A DNA stretch of 64,000 bases from Flavilitoribacter nigricans DSM 23189 = NBRC 102662 (GCF_002646595.1 NZ_PDUD01000038.1:62001-126000), one strand, 5' to 3'. Positions 51,720-61,276 are shown, counted from the stretch's first letter. Notes: generated by a model not told the origin, from the sequence alone. Program-made: numbers and translations.

Positions 51720-54700
51720 ATGAAAAAATCACTTGCACTCATCACCTTCTTATGTTTATACGCTATACTCAACGGACAAAATGAAGATCTATTATTGCTG
51801 AGACACCCCGGTTTGAACCCGGACGGTAGCCAGGTCGCTTTTTCTTACCAGGGCGATATCTGGACCGTGCCCGCCGTGGGAGGTACGGCCCGCCGGCTGA
51901 CCATCCACGAAAGCTACGAAAGCCATCCCCGCTGGAGCCCGGACGGGCAACAGATCGTCTTCCAGGGCAACCGCTTCGGCAACGAAGACCTGTTCGTCAT
52001 GAGCGCACAGGGAAGCCGCCCCGAACGACTGACCTACTATTCGGGAAGTGACGGATCGGCAGCCTGGCAGGCGGACGGCAAACTGCTGTTCAGCACCCGC
52101 CGGTTTTTCGCAGCGGTAGAACGGCTCAGTGAAATCTATTCGGTACCGGCTACCGGCGGTACGCCCCAACGTCTGCTGGATGCGCTGGGCAACAATCCGG
52201 CACCCTCTCCGGACGGTCGTTACATCGCTTTCGAGCGGGGCTCCTGCCGGATCGAACGCGAAGCCTACCGTGGCCCCGCCAATCGCGATATCTGGCTCTA
52301 TGATACCCAGACCAAGGAATACACCCAATTGACCGACGATGACGGCCAGGATATTATGCCCGAATGGGGACCGGACAATACTCTCTATTTCCTCAGCGCC
52401 CGGGACGGGCGCTACAACCTTTACACCATGGGGCTGGACGGCTCTGACCAACAGGCCATCACCAGCTTCAAGGGCGAAGGGATCCGCTATTTCGACCTCA
52501 GCGCCAACGGTAAGAAACTCGTTATCGAACGAGGGGTGAATATTTTCACCATGAACCCGGACGGTAGTAACAGTGAACTCCTGAAGGTATTGGTCACCGG
52601 AGATTACCGTTTCGATCCCGAAGAGAAAAAGACCCTGACCAGCGATGCCAGCGAATTCGCACTGAGCCCGAACGGCAAATACATCGCTTTCAGCCTGCGT
52701 GGAGAGATCTTTGTCTACCCGGAGGATAAGGATAAAAAGCGGGCCAACCGCATTACCGATCACGCCGCAAGGGAGCAGGATGTAGCCTGGCTGAACGACT
52801 CCACCCTTGTTTTCATTTCCGACCGGAACGGCAATCGCGATCTCTTTATGGCCAGGGCCGCGGCCGAAGATTCCAGTGATCTCTACCGCGCCTTCCGTTT
52901 CGATATTCAACCGCTGACCAAAGGGACGGAAGAAGAAGGCAATTTCATACTCTCTCCGGACCGGAAACAGATCGTCTTTATGCAGGGCCGGGGAAAAATG
53001 CTGGTAGCCGACATCGACCCTACCCGCGGCCTGAGCAACCAACGAACCCTGCTCGACGGCTGGGACACGCCCGGCGGAGTAAGCTGGAGCCCGGACAGTA
53101 AATGGATCGCCTACTCCATGGATGATCTCAATTTCAACAGCGAGATCTACATCCACGCCGTGGATCAGTCCCAGGATCCGGTGAATGTAAGTCTCCATCC
53201 GCGCCGCGACTACAATCCGGTCTGGAGTCAGGACGGCAGCAAACTGGCCTTCCTCTCCGACCGCAACAACGGCGACGCCGATGTCTGGTTTGTCTGGCTG
53301 AAAGCAGCCGATTGGGAAAAAACCCGCAGAGACTGGGAAGATACCGACGAACCGGAATCCGGGAAAAAAGACAAAAAAGGAGATAAAGACCAAGTAGCTA
53401 CCGTGCAAATCGATTTCGAGGACATCCACGAGCGGCTGGCCCAGGTCAGCAATCTGCCCGGCAACGAATCCGATCTGATGATCAGCCACGACGGAGAGAC
53501 TTTCTATTACTCCATCAACGGCGGTGGCCGGCAGGGACAGGCCGGAAAGCAGGCGTTTCTCAGTACCAAGTGGGACGGCACCGAGACCAAGACCATCTTC
53601 GACGACAAGTCTATGTATGATCTCAGCTGGGATCCGGACGGCAAAATGCTCTACTATCTGGAGCGGGGCCGGATCAGTAAAGTCAATCCGGACAACAAGA
53701 AAAACGAAAGTCTGGCTTTCCAGGCCAGTATGAAGATCGATTATCCGGCCGAACGGCAACAGGTGTTTAACGATGCCTGGCGGGCGCTGCGGGACGGATT
53801 CTACGATCCGAATTTCCACGGCCAGAACTGGCAGGCCCTGCACGACAAATACGAAGCCCGGGCGCTGGCGGCGTCCACCGAGCAGGATTTCCGCGACATG
53901 TTCAACGAAATGCTGGGGCAACTCAACGCCAGCCACATGGGAATGTACGGCTCCAATCCGGAAGAGACCCAGCGGGATCGCACCGGACTGCTCGGAGTGG
54001 AAGTGGTACCGAATGAAACGGGAGTCACGATCCTGTCTGTATTACCGGACAGTCCGGCGGACCGTGAATCCAGCAAACTCTATGTAGGCGAGACCATTAC
54101 CGCCATTAACGGCAACCCGGTACAGCCCGGTCAGAACTATTACGCGCTGCTGGACGGTACGGTGGACGAAAGAACCTTACTCACCGTACGCACCCCGCAA
54201 AATGCTACCCGGGAACTGGTCATCCGTCCCGCCGGCTCCCTGCGTTCGGAGATTTACGAGGCCTGGGTCGACCAGCGTAAAGCACTGACCGATCGTTATT
54301 CCGGCGGCAAATTGGGCTATATCCACATTCAGGGCATGAACTGGCCAAGTTTCGAACGTTTCGAACGGGAACTGATGGCCAGCGGCTACGGTAAGGAAGG
54401 TATCGTGATCGATGTGCGTTTCAACGGCGGCGGCTGGACGACGGATATGCTCATGGCCGTACTCAACGTCCGCCAGCATTCTTATACCATTCCCCGGGGA
54501 GCGGCGGAAGACCTCGGTCGGGAAAATAAAAAGTTTGTCAACAATTATCCTTTCGGAGAACGTTTGCCTTTCCCGGCGTTGACCATGCCCTCCGTAGCGC
54601 TTTGCAATCAGAACAGCTACTCCAACGCGGAGATTTTCTCCCACGCCTATAAAACATTGGGTCACGGGAAACTAGTGGGTACCCCGACATTCGGTGCGGT

Positions 54701-54932
54701 GATCAGTACCGGCAGCTACAGTCTGCAGGACGGCTCCCGCGTGCGCATGCCCTACCGCGCCTGGTACGTGAAGGCTACCGGTGAGAATATGGAACACGGA
54801 CCGGCCGTTCCGGACATCATCGTGGAGAATGCTCCGGACGACAAAGCCAACAACGAAGATCCGCAATTGAAAAAAGCGGTAGAAGTACTCTTGAACAGTG
54901 CTAAAGAGACCGATCCCAATCAGGGACGGTAA
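51720..54932 (+). CDS. Secreted tricorn-type S41 protease
   Basis: A 1070-residue exported tricorn protease homologue with a short signal (about 1-20). Residues about 25-345 form a WD40-like propeller (PDGQQIVFQGNRFG, PDGRYIAFERG and further PD40 strands), and about 350-680 a second propeller. The C1/PDZ/C2 protease region follows: a PDZ at about 755-830 (GVEVVPNETGVTILSVLPDSPA) and the S41 core with IHIQGMNWPSFERF, IVIDVRFNGGGWTTDML and NQNSYSNAEIFSHAYK, whose serine is residue 968. Archaeal tricorn degrades peptides from the proteasome; here the signal points to periplasmic peptide breakdown. A strong terminator follows. Confidence 0.95.
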   Translation: MKKSLALITFLCLYAILNGQNEDLLLLRHPGLNPDGSQVAFSYQGDIWTVPAVGGTARRLTIHESYESHPRWSPDGQQIVFQGNRFGNEDLFVMSAQGSRPERLTYYSGSDGSAAWQADGKLLFSTRRFFAAVERLSEIYSVPATGGTPQRLLDALGNNPAPSPDGRYIAFERGSCRIEREAYRGPANRDIWLYDTQTKEYTQLTDDDGQDIMPEWGPDNTLYFLSARDGRYNLYTMGLDGSDQQAITSFKGEGIRYFDLSANGKKLVIERGVNIFTMNPDGSNSELLKVLVTGDYRFDPEEKKTLTSDASEFALSPNGKYIAFSLRGEIFVYPEDKDKKRANRITDHAAREQDVAWLNDSTLVFISDRNGNRDLFMARAAAEDSSDLYRAFRFDIQPLTKGTEEEGNFILSPDRKQIVFMQGRGKMLVADIDPTRGLSNQRTLLDGWDTPGGVSWSPDSKWIAYSMDDLNFNSEIYIHAVDQSQDPVNVSLHPRRDYNPVWSQDGSKLAFLSDRNNGDADVWFVWLKAADWEKTRRDWEDTDEPESGKKDKKGDKDQVATVQIDFEDIHERLAQVSNLPGNESDLMISHDGETFYYSINGGGRQGQAGKQAFLSTKWDGTETKTIFDDKSMYDLSWDPDGKMLYYLERGRISKVNPDNKKNESLAFQASMKIDYPAERQQVFNDAWRALRDGFYDPNFHGQNWQALHDKYEARALAASTEQDFRDMFNEMLGQLNASHMGMYGSNPEETQRDRTGLLGVEVVPNETGVTILSVLPDSPADRESSKLYVGETITAINGNPVQPGQNYYALLDGTVDERTLLTVRTPQNATRELVIRPAGSLRSEIYEAWVDQRKALTDRYSGGKLGYIHIQGMNWPSFERFERELMASGYGKEGIVIDVRFNGGGWTTDMLMAVLNVRQHSYTIPRGAAEDLGRENKKFVNNYPFGERLPFPALTMPSVALCNQNSYSNAEIFSHAYKTLGHGKLVGTPTFGAVISTGSYSLQDGSRVRMPYRAWYVKATGENMEHGPAVPDIIVENAPDDKANNEDPQLKKAVEVLLNSAKETDPNQGR

Positions 54933-55043
54933 GCGAAAATAAATTGAGGGAAGTCCCCATTATCCATCGAGCGTGATCGGTTTGTCCGCAATTGGACGAT
55001 AGTGAACGCTCCCTTGACCTTAGGGTAGGATTGTCAAAAAACA

Positions 55044-55078
55044 GGGCTGGTTTCGGTAATTGCTACCGAAACCAGCCC
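55044..55078. terminator. Bidirectional terminator hairpin
   Basis: GGGCTGGTTTCGGTA attgc TACCGAAACCAGCCC, a perfect 15-bp stem, with A-run before and a T-rich run after. It is placed between the convergent tricorn and haem c dehydrogenase genes. Confidence 0.9.
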
Positions 55079-55091
55079 ATTTTTTTGCTTC

Positions 55092-58000
55092 TTATTTGAG
55101 TTCCGATAAATACGCAACCAGGTCCACCAGTTCCTGTTGATTCATTACAGCCTGCAGGTTAGCCGTCATCAGCGACTGGTCCAGCGGTTCCATCTCGGAG
55201 ATCTGGTCCCGGGTGATGGTTTGGGAAATACCGCCCATCATGCGCAGGGTGACTTCCTGTTCGGTTTCCCCTTCGATATAGCCATTGAATACTCCACCAT
55301 CCTTAGTGCGCACCAGGTAGCCTTCGTAACCGAAGTTGATCCCGGCGCTCGGGTAAAGAATGGCCGAATAGAGAGCGCTTTTGGCGAGTTTGCCGCCGAT
55401 CTGGGAAAGATCAGGTCCAAACTGTACGCCTTCTCCATTCACCTGATGACAGCTGGCACAGGTAATGGTGAATACCGTTTTCCCGTTGGAAGGATATCCC
55501 TTCATCTCCACCAGGCGGGCAACGGGCGGCAGTGCGCCTTCCTTGCCTTCGGATGCCTCCATAAATCCGGCGGCAGCCTCCCGTACGACGGGATCCCAGC
55601 AGCGCATCATGTGCAGGACGGCCGCCGTTTTAAGATTGCCTTCCAGTTTCCCGGCTTTCACCCGGTCGAAAAGCAAGTGCTGACCGTGCCAGCCGTTGCC
55701 GAGCGCATTGACCAGGGCATTATTCACCGCAAAGGTCTGCTGTCCGCTGTCCAGTATTTTGGCCCAGAGTTCCACCAGTTTGTTATTCTGGATCGGGCCG
55801 TATTCCCGGATCAGGGCCAGTTTCGCCTGATCGTCGGCCGCTGCGCGGAAATCCTTCTCTACCAGTTGCACCCCTCCGAGGTCCATATAGGTGCCAATGG
55901 CCTGGTTGGCCAGGGAACGATCCTCGGTGTTTTTGTACATGTCCATCAGGGCCGGCAGTTCTTCGCGCAGTTCCATTTTCTGTACGGCTTCCAGCCACTC
56001 CGGAGTACCTTTCAATTTCGGCAGTAAGCCCTGGATCCGTCGTTGCAGAGCGGCATTATTATCCAGATAATCGCCGTCAATCGCGCTCAGGACGTAGGAG
56101 TTGATCAGATCCGATTTGGGATGATCGATCTCCAGCAAACCGGCGATCGTTTCGTTGCGACCATCGGCCGGTTTGAAATGAAAGGCCCGGAAATAGCGGG
56201 CGATCGCCGCTTCGTCTTCGGTTTCCTTCCGGATGAAGTCGGCCATTTTCTGAGTAGAGGAAGCCGCGCGTACCCGCCAGTAGATATCTTTGGTTGCCGC
56301 ATCCATTTCGGCTTCCGCGGCCTGACTGTCCAGTTGCGCCAGGTAAAGCTCCGGATACAGATCACTACCGATACCGAGCGCTTCCAGGTACCAGCGGTCT
56401 TCACCGTCATAGCGACGGGCCAGGCTCGCCCAGAGTTCCGCCGCCTGTGGGGTACCGATCCGACGCAGCGCAATTGCCGCTTCCCGGCGCACCGCCGGCG
56501 AATCGTCCGCAACCACTTCGGCGATGTAGTCCGTCAGTTTTTCGGGAGTCAGTTGCCGGGCAATCCGCAAGGCCTGGATGCGAAAGCGTTCGTCTTCCTC
56601 GGCCAGCCCGGCCTGGATATACAGATCCGGATCGTCCGCTGTACGGGCCAGCATCCATAATGCCCGGGCCCGGGCCATATCGCGATCCCCTTCCCAGAGT
56701 TCTTTCAGCATGGCTTCTGCCCCCTCGGAGTTTTCCAGATGCATACTCGCCCGGTAGAATACATCCTGGTTAGGACTCAGAAAAGCATGCTTCAGGGATT
56801 CGGGATCATCCAGATCCAGAGCGGGCTTTTTATAGCGATCTACCTGGGGTGCAATCCGGTAGATCCGACCCTGTTGGGCATCTTCCATACGGTGGCCACC
56901 GACACCGCCGTCGTACCAATCCGACACCAGCAGGGAACCGTCGGGAGCAACCGCTACATCGGAAGGCCGGAACCACTGATCCCGGCTTTTGAGGATCACC
57001 ACACTATCCGCCGTAAAGCCCGCACCATCGGCCGTGACGGGATAGGCTCTCACCTCATTTTTCAAGGCTTCACAGTGGATCATTTCCTGCTGGAAGGGTT
57101 CGGGCAGCAAGGTGCCTTCGTAAAAGGCCAGTCCGGTCGGTGAGCCGGCGTAGTTATAGCGCAACACCGGAACGGAGCCGGGATCGTTCTGGTGCCAGTG
57201 CCGCTGCGGGATCTCACTTTCCCAACCGATCCGGCGCGTACGCCAGCCGGCACCGGTGATCTCATCGCTGTAGCCGTAGTTGCCGTGTTCCAGTAGAAAA
57301 TTGATATGGGTCCCCTGATTGCCGTCGTCGTCATTATCCGATTGCCAGACGTTACCGAAAGCATCGACGACCAGTTCGTAGGGATTCCGGAAATTGTGGC
57401 CCAGTACCTCTACGTTAGATCCGTCGCGGTCACAGCGAAGTGCTACTCCCTGCCGGAAAGGCTGACCGTTGGTACGGATGGGCCTACCGTCGGGATCCTT
57501 GATATAATTGCCAGCTTTATCCTTCAGACCGTTTACTTCGTTACCGAAATTAAAATACAGTTTTCCGTCCGGCCCGAATTTGATGGCGTGTAATCCGTGA
57601 TCGTGATCGTAACCGCCTTCGGTAATAAAGAGCGTATCCCGGCTATCGGGCAGATCATCTCCATCCTCATCCGTGAATACCTGCAACGTCGGACTGCTGG
57701 AAACGTATACCTTGTTGCCCAGCACGGCAATCCCCAGCGGGGAAAGCAGATCGGTTCCCTGGTAAAAAACCTTTTGCTGATCCGCCTCTCCGTCTTCATC
57801 GGTATCCTCCAGGATGATGATCCGGTCTCCCTTCTCCTGTTTTTCGAACTTATCGTTGTACGGCAGCCGGTAGTTGCGGGCTTCGCACACCCAGACGCGT
57901 CCCCGTGCGTCAATGGCGATGTTGGTCGGGTTCGCCACCTGCGGCTCGGAGGCAAAAAGACCGACTTCCAGTCCATCCGCCACTTCCATACTGGCCAGCG

Positions 58001-58121
58001 CATTTTTCACCAGCCGACGCTGGGCTTCGTTGAGCTCCGCGTAGTCGGTTTTGGGAGCTTCGGTTTTACAACCCAGCAGGCCCAGCAGGATCGCCAGGCT
58101 GAAGATCATTCGATTCGTCAT
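55092..58121 (-). CDS. PVC-type haem c dehydrogenase lipoprotein with HEAT repeats
   Basis: A 1009-residue lipoprotein with lipobox LLGC. Residues about 45-420 are a quinoprotein-like propeller of the PVC-type membrane-bound dehydrogenase (LFASEPQVANPTNIAIDARG, GYDHDHGLHAIKFGPDGKLYFNFGN, GHNFRNPYELVVDAFGNVWQSDND, RPSDVAVAPDGSLLVSDWYDGG). About 440-830 are HEAT-like helices. The C-terminal cytochrome c domain has CASCH with haem ligands Cys888, Cys891 and His892, then FGPDLSQIGGKL, and a beta tail. The family is proposed to oxidise sugars or sugar-like compounds and pass electrons through its haem. It is divergent from a DUF1080 hydrolase, which often accompanies it. Confidence 0.93.
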   Translation of the reverse strand: MTNRMIFSLAILLGLLGCKTEAPKTDYAELNEAQRRLVKNALASMEVADGLEVGLFASEPQVANPTNIAIDARGRVWVCEARNYRLPYNDKFEKQEKGDRIIILEDTDEDGEADQQKVFYQGTDLLSPLGIAVLGNKVYVSSSPTLQVFTDEDGDDLPDSRDTLFITEGGYDHDHGLHAIKFGPDGKLYFNFGNEVNGLKDKAGNYIKDPDGRPIRTNGQPFRQGVALRCDRDGSNVEVLGHNFRNPYELVVDAFGNVWQSDNDDDGNQGTHINFLLEHGNYGYSDEITGAGWRTRRIGWESEIPQRHWHQNDPGSVPVLRYNYAGSPTGLAFYEGTLLPEPFQQEMIHCEALKNEVRAYPVTADGAGFTADSVVILKSRDQWFRPSDVAVAPDGSLLVSDWYDGGVGGHRMEDAQQGRIYRIAPQVDRYKKPALDLDDPESLKHAFLSPNQDVFYRASMHLENSEGAEAMLKELWEGDRDMARARALWMLARTADDPDLYIQAGLAEEDERFRIQALRIARQLTPEKLTDYIAEVVADDSPAVRREAAIALRRIGTPQAAELWASLARRYDGEDRWYLEALGIGSDLYPELYLAQLDSQAAEAEMDAATKDIYWRVRAASSTQKMADFIRKETEDEAAIARYFRAFHFKPADGRNETIAGLLEIDHPKSDLINSYVLSAIDGDYLDNNAALQRRIQGLLPKLKGTPEWLEAVQKMELREELPALMDMYKNTEDRSLANQAIGTYMDLGGVQLVEKDFRAAADDQAKLALIREYGPIQNNKLVELWAKILDSGQQTFAVNNALVNALGNGWHGQHLLFDRVKAGKLEGNLKTAAVLHMMRCWDPVVREAAAGFMEASEGKEGALPPVARLVEMKGYPSNGKTVFTITCASCHQVNGEGVQFGPDLSQIGGKLAKSALYSAILYPSAGINFGYEGYLVRTKDGGVFNGYIEGETEQEVTLRMMGGISQTITRDQISEMEPLDQSLMTANLQAVMNQQELVDLVAYLSELK

Positions 58122-58456
58122 GTTAAGCTTGTTTTTCGTTATCGGAGTCTAAATTAGGAAATTCGGGTAGAATCTGCGGAATAATAGCCAGTGAGGAGGG
58201 TTGTTCGGTAGATAATGGACCATTCGACAAGGAACATCACCAAATGGACAAAAAAAAGGCGCTGACATGCAGCGCCCAACAACCAATTTGCGATTTGCGA
58301 TAATCTTAAAAGATTGCAGTTGAAAGCCTATTCGAACAACTGCAACGCTAATATAAAAATAAATGTCGGTTTGACATTTATTTTTTGCAATTTTTATTCC
58401 CTAATTTGCTCAACTAGTTTGAACTTATCGCATCAACCAACTTTATCAAGAACATC
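58122..58456. other. Divergent intergenic region, AT-rich, no gene
   Basis: Between the divergent dehydrogenase and DUF1080 genes. The right third is strongly AT-rich (near 58340-58440) and would hold the promoter of the DUF1080 gene, with TAATTTG and TAGTTTG (each one base short of TAnnTTTG). No convincing open frame. Confidence 0.45.
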
Positions 58457-59386
58457 ATGCACACAAAAAGCATTCTTTTCTTTCTTCTACTTTTCGGTCT
58501 TTTCAGTTGCGGGAACACTACTGAAAACACTGACAACCAACCCGATCCCAATCAGGAAGAATGGGTGGCCCTCTTCAACGGCACGGACCTCGAAGGCTGG
58601 GAGATCAAGATCACCGGCTTCCCGATGGGCGAAAATCACAAAAACACCTTCCTGGTCGAAGACAGCATTCTGAAGATCAACTATACGGAATACGACAGCT
58701 TCGACAGTGAGTTCGGACACCTCTATACCGTCGAGCCTTATTCTTATTACAAATTGCGCACCGTATACCGATTCGTCGGAGAACAGGTACCGGGCGGCGC
58801 TTCCTGGAATGTGCGCAACAGCGGGATTATGCTACACTCCCAATCGGCCGGCAGCCTGGAACTGGATCAGGATTTTCCGGTTTCGGTCGAAATGCAGTTT
58901 CTGGGTGGCCTCGAAGAAGGTGTAGACCGGCATACGGCCAACGTATGTACTCCCGGTACGGCCGTCTATACCGACGGCGAACTCAACCTCGATCACTGCA
59001 TCGAATCCGACTCCAAGACCTATTACGGAGATCAGTGGGTGGAAGTGGAAGCCATCGTACTGGGCGATTCGATTATCCACCACGTCATGGAAGGCGATAC
59101 CGTACTTACCATGACCAAACCAATGGTGGATCCGGACAGTATCTTCATCAATCGCAATCAGCCGGAAGCGGATTGGCCGTCATTCGGTATTTCCGAACCG
59201 CAAGGCTGGATCGACCGGGCCGGCCAGTTACTCAGCGAGGGGCACATTGCGCTGCAGGCGGAAAGTCACCCCATTCAGTTCAAAACTGTAGAATTGCTCA
59301 ACCTCAAAGGCTGCATGGACCCTGAAGCCAAAAATTATAAGTCCTATTACGTAGCGGCGGATAACAGCCAGTGCGAATACGATTAA
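58457..59386 (+). CDS. DUF1080 (3-keto-disaccharide hydrolase-like) lipoprotein
   Basis: A 309-residue lipoprotein; signal MHTKSILFFLLLFGLFSCG, Cys18. The DUF1080 concanavalin-like domain covers about 35-275: WVALFNGTDLEGWEIKITG, DSEFGHLYTVEPYSYYKLR, NSGIMLHSQ, VSVEMQFLGG and WVEVEAIVLGD. Members bind or hydrolyse 3-keto-glycosides; this one pairs with the divergent sugar dehydrogenase. A C-terminal appendage of about 27 residues, GCMDPEAKNYKSYYVAADNS then QCEYD, is a copy of the Bacteroidota GCxDPxAxNY...CxY surface repeat, normally seen in adhesins. This tail is unusual for DUF1080. Confidence 0.9.
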   Translation: MHTKSILFFLLLFGLFSCGNTTENTDNQPDPNQEEWVALFNGTDLEGWEIKITGFPMGENHKNTFLVEDSILKINYTEYDSFDSEFGHLYTVEPYSYYKLRTVYRFVGEQVPGGASWNVRNSGIMLHSQSAGSLELDQDFPVSVEMQFLGGLEEGVDRHTANVCTPGTAVYTDGELNLDHCIESDSKTYYGDQWVEVEAIVLGDSIIHHVMEGDTVLTMTKPMVDPDSIFINRNQPEADWPSFGISEPQGWIDRAGQLLSEGHIALQAESHPIQFKTVELLNLKGCMDPEAKNYKSYYVAADNSQCEYD

Positions 59387-59401
59387 AGTAATACGGGGCT
59401 C

Positions 59402-59431
59402 CCCTACGGCTTTTATTGGAAAGCCGTAGGG
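59402..59431 (+). terminator. Terminator-like hairpin
   Basis: CCCTACGGCTTT tattgg AAAGCCGTAGGG, a perfect 12-bp stem, 16 bp after the DUF1080 stop. There is no strong T tract on the plus strand. Confidence 0.65.
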
Positions 59432-59492
59432 TCCAACGCTCATTCCTCCTTTGCACATTCAACCAAATTTGCCTCCCGCGCATTTATATGGT

Positions 59493-60206
59493 ATGCAACA
59501 AGTGATTTTCGAAGATCTGGGATTGATCAGCTACCAAACGGCCTGGGATTATCAGGCCGAGCAACAGCGGGCCATCATCGACCGCAAACTGGCCAACCGG
59601 CAGCGTAAGAAGGACGGGCAGCCTATAGAAGCGTCCGGCCACCGGCTCATTTTTTGCGAGCATCCGCCGGTATATACTCTGGGTAAAAGCGGATCGATGG
59701 ATCATTTGCTGCTGAATGAATCCGAGCTGCAGGAACAGGGATTTGAATTTTTTAAGATCAACCGCGGTGGAGACATTACCTACCACGGTCCCGGTCAGAT
59801 CGTCGGCTACCCGCTTTTTGATCTGGATGAGTTCTTTACGGATATTCACCGCTATGTGCGTTATCTGGAAGAGGCCGTTATCCGGACCATCGCCGAATAC
59901 GGATTGAGCGGGCAGCGGGTAAAAGGATATACCGGCGTCTGGCTGGATGCCACCGACCGGCTCCCGGAACGAAAGATCTGCGCCATCGGCGTTCACCTCA
60001 GCCGCTGGGTGACCCTGCACGGCTTTGCCTTTAACGTGAATACCGACCTGTCTCATTTTGATAACATCGTTCCCTGCGGCATTGCCGATCAGGACAAAGC
60101 CGTGACCTCACTGGCCAGAGAATTGGGCGAATCGCTTCCAATTGAGGAAGTTAAATCGAAACTGAAATTACATTTCGCCCAGCTTTTTGGCTATCAATAC
60201 GCCTAG
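59493..60206 (+). CDS. lipB: Octanoyltransferase LipB
   Basis: A 237-residue enzyme that moves an octanoyl group from acyl carrier protein to lipoyl domains, the first step of lipoate synthesis. The start MQQVIFEDLGLISYQ is chosen because homology begins there; the ATG 42 bp upstream adds unrelated residues. Key motifs: RGGDITYHGPGQIVGYPL near residues 92-110, the lysine in RKICAIGVHLSRWVTLHG (Lys161), and the nucleophile in VPCGIADQDKAVTSL (Cys195). All catalytic residues are present. A terminator precedes it and a small conserved gene follows about 75 bp later. Confidence 0.95.
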   Translation: MQQVIFEDLGLISYQTAWDYQAEQQRAIIDRKLANRQRKKDGQPIEASGHRLIFCEHPPVYTLGKSGSMDHLLLNESELQEQGFEFFKINRGGDITYHGPGQIVGYPLFDLDEFFTDIHRYVRYLEEAVIRTIAEYGLSGQRVKGYTGVWLDATDRLPERKICAIGVHLSRWVTLHGFAFNVNTDLSHFDNIVPCGIADQDKAVTSLARELGESLPIEEVKSKLKLHFAQLFGYQYA

Positions 60207-60232
60207 AATAGCCTCTATATCGATAACTTTTT

Positions 60233-60240
60233 TATTTTTG
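60233..60240 (+). promoter_or_regulatory. Candidate -7 element TATTTTTG
   Basis: Perfect TAnnTTTG match in TTTTTTATTTTTGCACG, 41 bp before the next ATG. No clear -33 box. Confidence 0.45.
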
Positions 60241-60281
60241 CACGCCTTTTGGCAAGAAGCATGGATTAATCGAATAGAAGC

Positions 60282-60689
60282 ATGAAAAAAGACATCCTGC
60301 AAAAAGAGGTCGACCAGTTAGCCGTAGTCATTGCTCCGCGGGAAGATCATTCCGAAAAAGACGAACTCTGGGATACCTTTCTGGTCAACCTTTACGACGA
60401 ACCGATCAGCAGTGTGCTGGTCAGTTCGAAAGGATACGGCGAGATCGAAGGCGAGAAAATGTCCACCACTACCCTAAGGCATTTTTTCGAAGAAATCGCT
60501 CCGCAGCAGATGGTACCGATCGAACCGATCCAGCCTACCTTGTTCCAGCTAACCAACGAATTTTGGGTGAGTTTTGTGCACGAGGGGTATATGTACGACA
60601 AAAAGTACGTTTTTGCCAAAGGCTCTATCCACGAAAGTAAGGTTACCAAACTCCCCTTTTCCGACCGGCAGGGAGTAATGCTCAAATAA
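60282..60689 (+). CDS. Conserved Bacteroidota protein, unknown function
   Basis: A 135-residue soluble protein. It resembles a small Bacteroidota family sometimes mislabelled as a phenylalanyl-tRNA synthetase subunit, with the pattern LWDTFLVNLYDEPISSVLVSSKGYGEIEGEKMSTTTLRH seen here as the fragments ISSVLVSSKGYG and MSTTTLRHFFEE, then TLFQLTNEFWVSFV and YDKKYVFAKGSI. No enzyme motif is visible. It is between lipB and a thioesterase gene on the same strand, each with its own spacing of 50-75 bp. Confidence 0.7.
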   Translation: MKKDILQKEVDQLAVVIAPREDHSEKDELWDTFLVNLYDEPISSVLVSSKGYGEIEGEKMSTTTLRHFFEEIAPQQMVPIEPIQPTLFQLTNEFWVSFVHEGYMYDKKYVFAKGSIHESKVTKLPFSDRQGVMLK

Positions 60690-60742
60690 TACGGTCTTCC
60701 GCTTAAGGCCCGTATACCGTCCACCTAATTGACTGTGAATCT

Positions 60743-61276
60743 ATGGAATTACGACCCAAAAAAGTAAGTGAAAGTCATACGACGATGACCCAGATGGTGA
60801 TGCCCAACGATACCAACCCGATGGGCAATCTGATGGGCGGTAATCTGCTGCGGTGGATGGATATCGCCAGCGCTATCAGTGCCGGCAAGCACTGCGAAGC
60901 GCACGTCGTGACGGCCTCCGTAGACCACGTCTCCTTCGAAAAGCCGATCCGTATGGGCGAGATCGTCACCCTGGAATCTTCCGTCACCCGGGCTTTTCGC
61001 ACTTCGGTGGAGGTGATCGTAGAAGTATTCGCCGCCAATATCAAGGGGCACGATCCACGTCGCTGCAACCACGCTTATTATACCTTCGTCGCTCTGGACG
61101 AAGAAAATGGCAGCCCCACCCCCGTCCCAAAACTGCTTCCCCTGAATGAGATCGAACAGCAGCGTTTCGATAGTGCTACCCGCCGCCGCGAGATGCGCCT
61201 CATCCTCAGCGGCCGCCTGAAACCGGAAGATGCGTCGAGCATCCGGGCACTATTTGAAGATATTATCCAGCGGTAG
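60743..61276 (+). CDS. Hotdog-fold acyl-CoA thioesterase
   Basis: A 177-residue cytoplasmic protein of the acyl-CoA hydrolase type (YciA/ACOT family). MVMPNDTNPMGNLMGGNLLRWMD (split here as MVMPNDTNPMG and NLMGGNLLRWMD) is the N-terminal hotdog motif with the conserved Asn, Gly-Gly and Asp. VTASVDHVSFEKPIRMGEIV and RCNHAYYTFVALDEE follow as the second conserved block. It hydrolyses acyl-CoA to free acid and CoA. Chain-length preference is not predictable. The C-terminal helical tail is normal. Confidence 0.92.
   Translation: MELRPKKVSESHTTMTQMVMPNDTNPMGNLMGGNLLRWMDIASAISAGKHCEAHVVTASVDHVSFEKPIRMGEIVTLESSVTRAFRTSVEVIVEVFAANIKGHDPRRCNHAYYTFVALDEENGSPTPVPKLLPLNEIEQQRFDSATRRREMRLILSGRLKPEDASSIRALFEDIIQR

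Noticed and set aside
51792-53936. A 714-codon open frame on the minus strand opposite the tricorn gene
   Set aside because: It is an exact antisense shadow of a clear protease gene, with Val/Ala/Gly-rich composition typical of reversed GC-rich codons and no recognisable motif.
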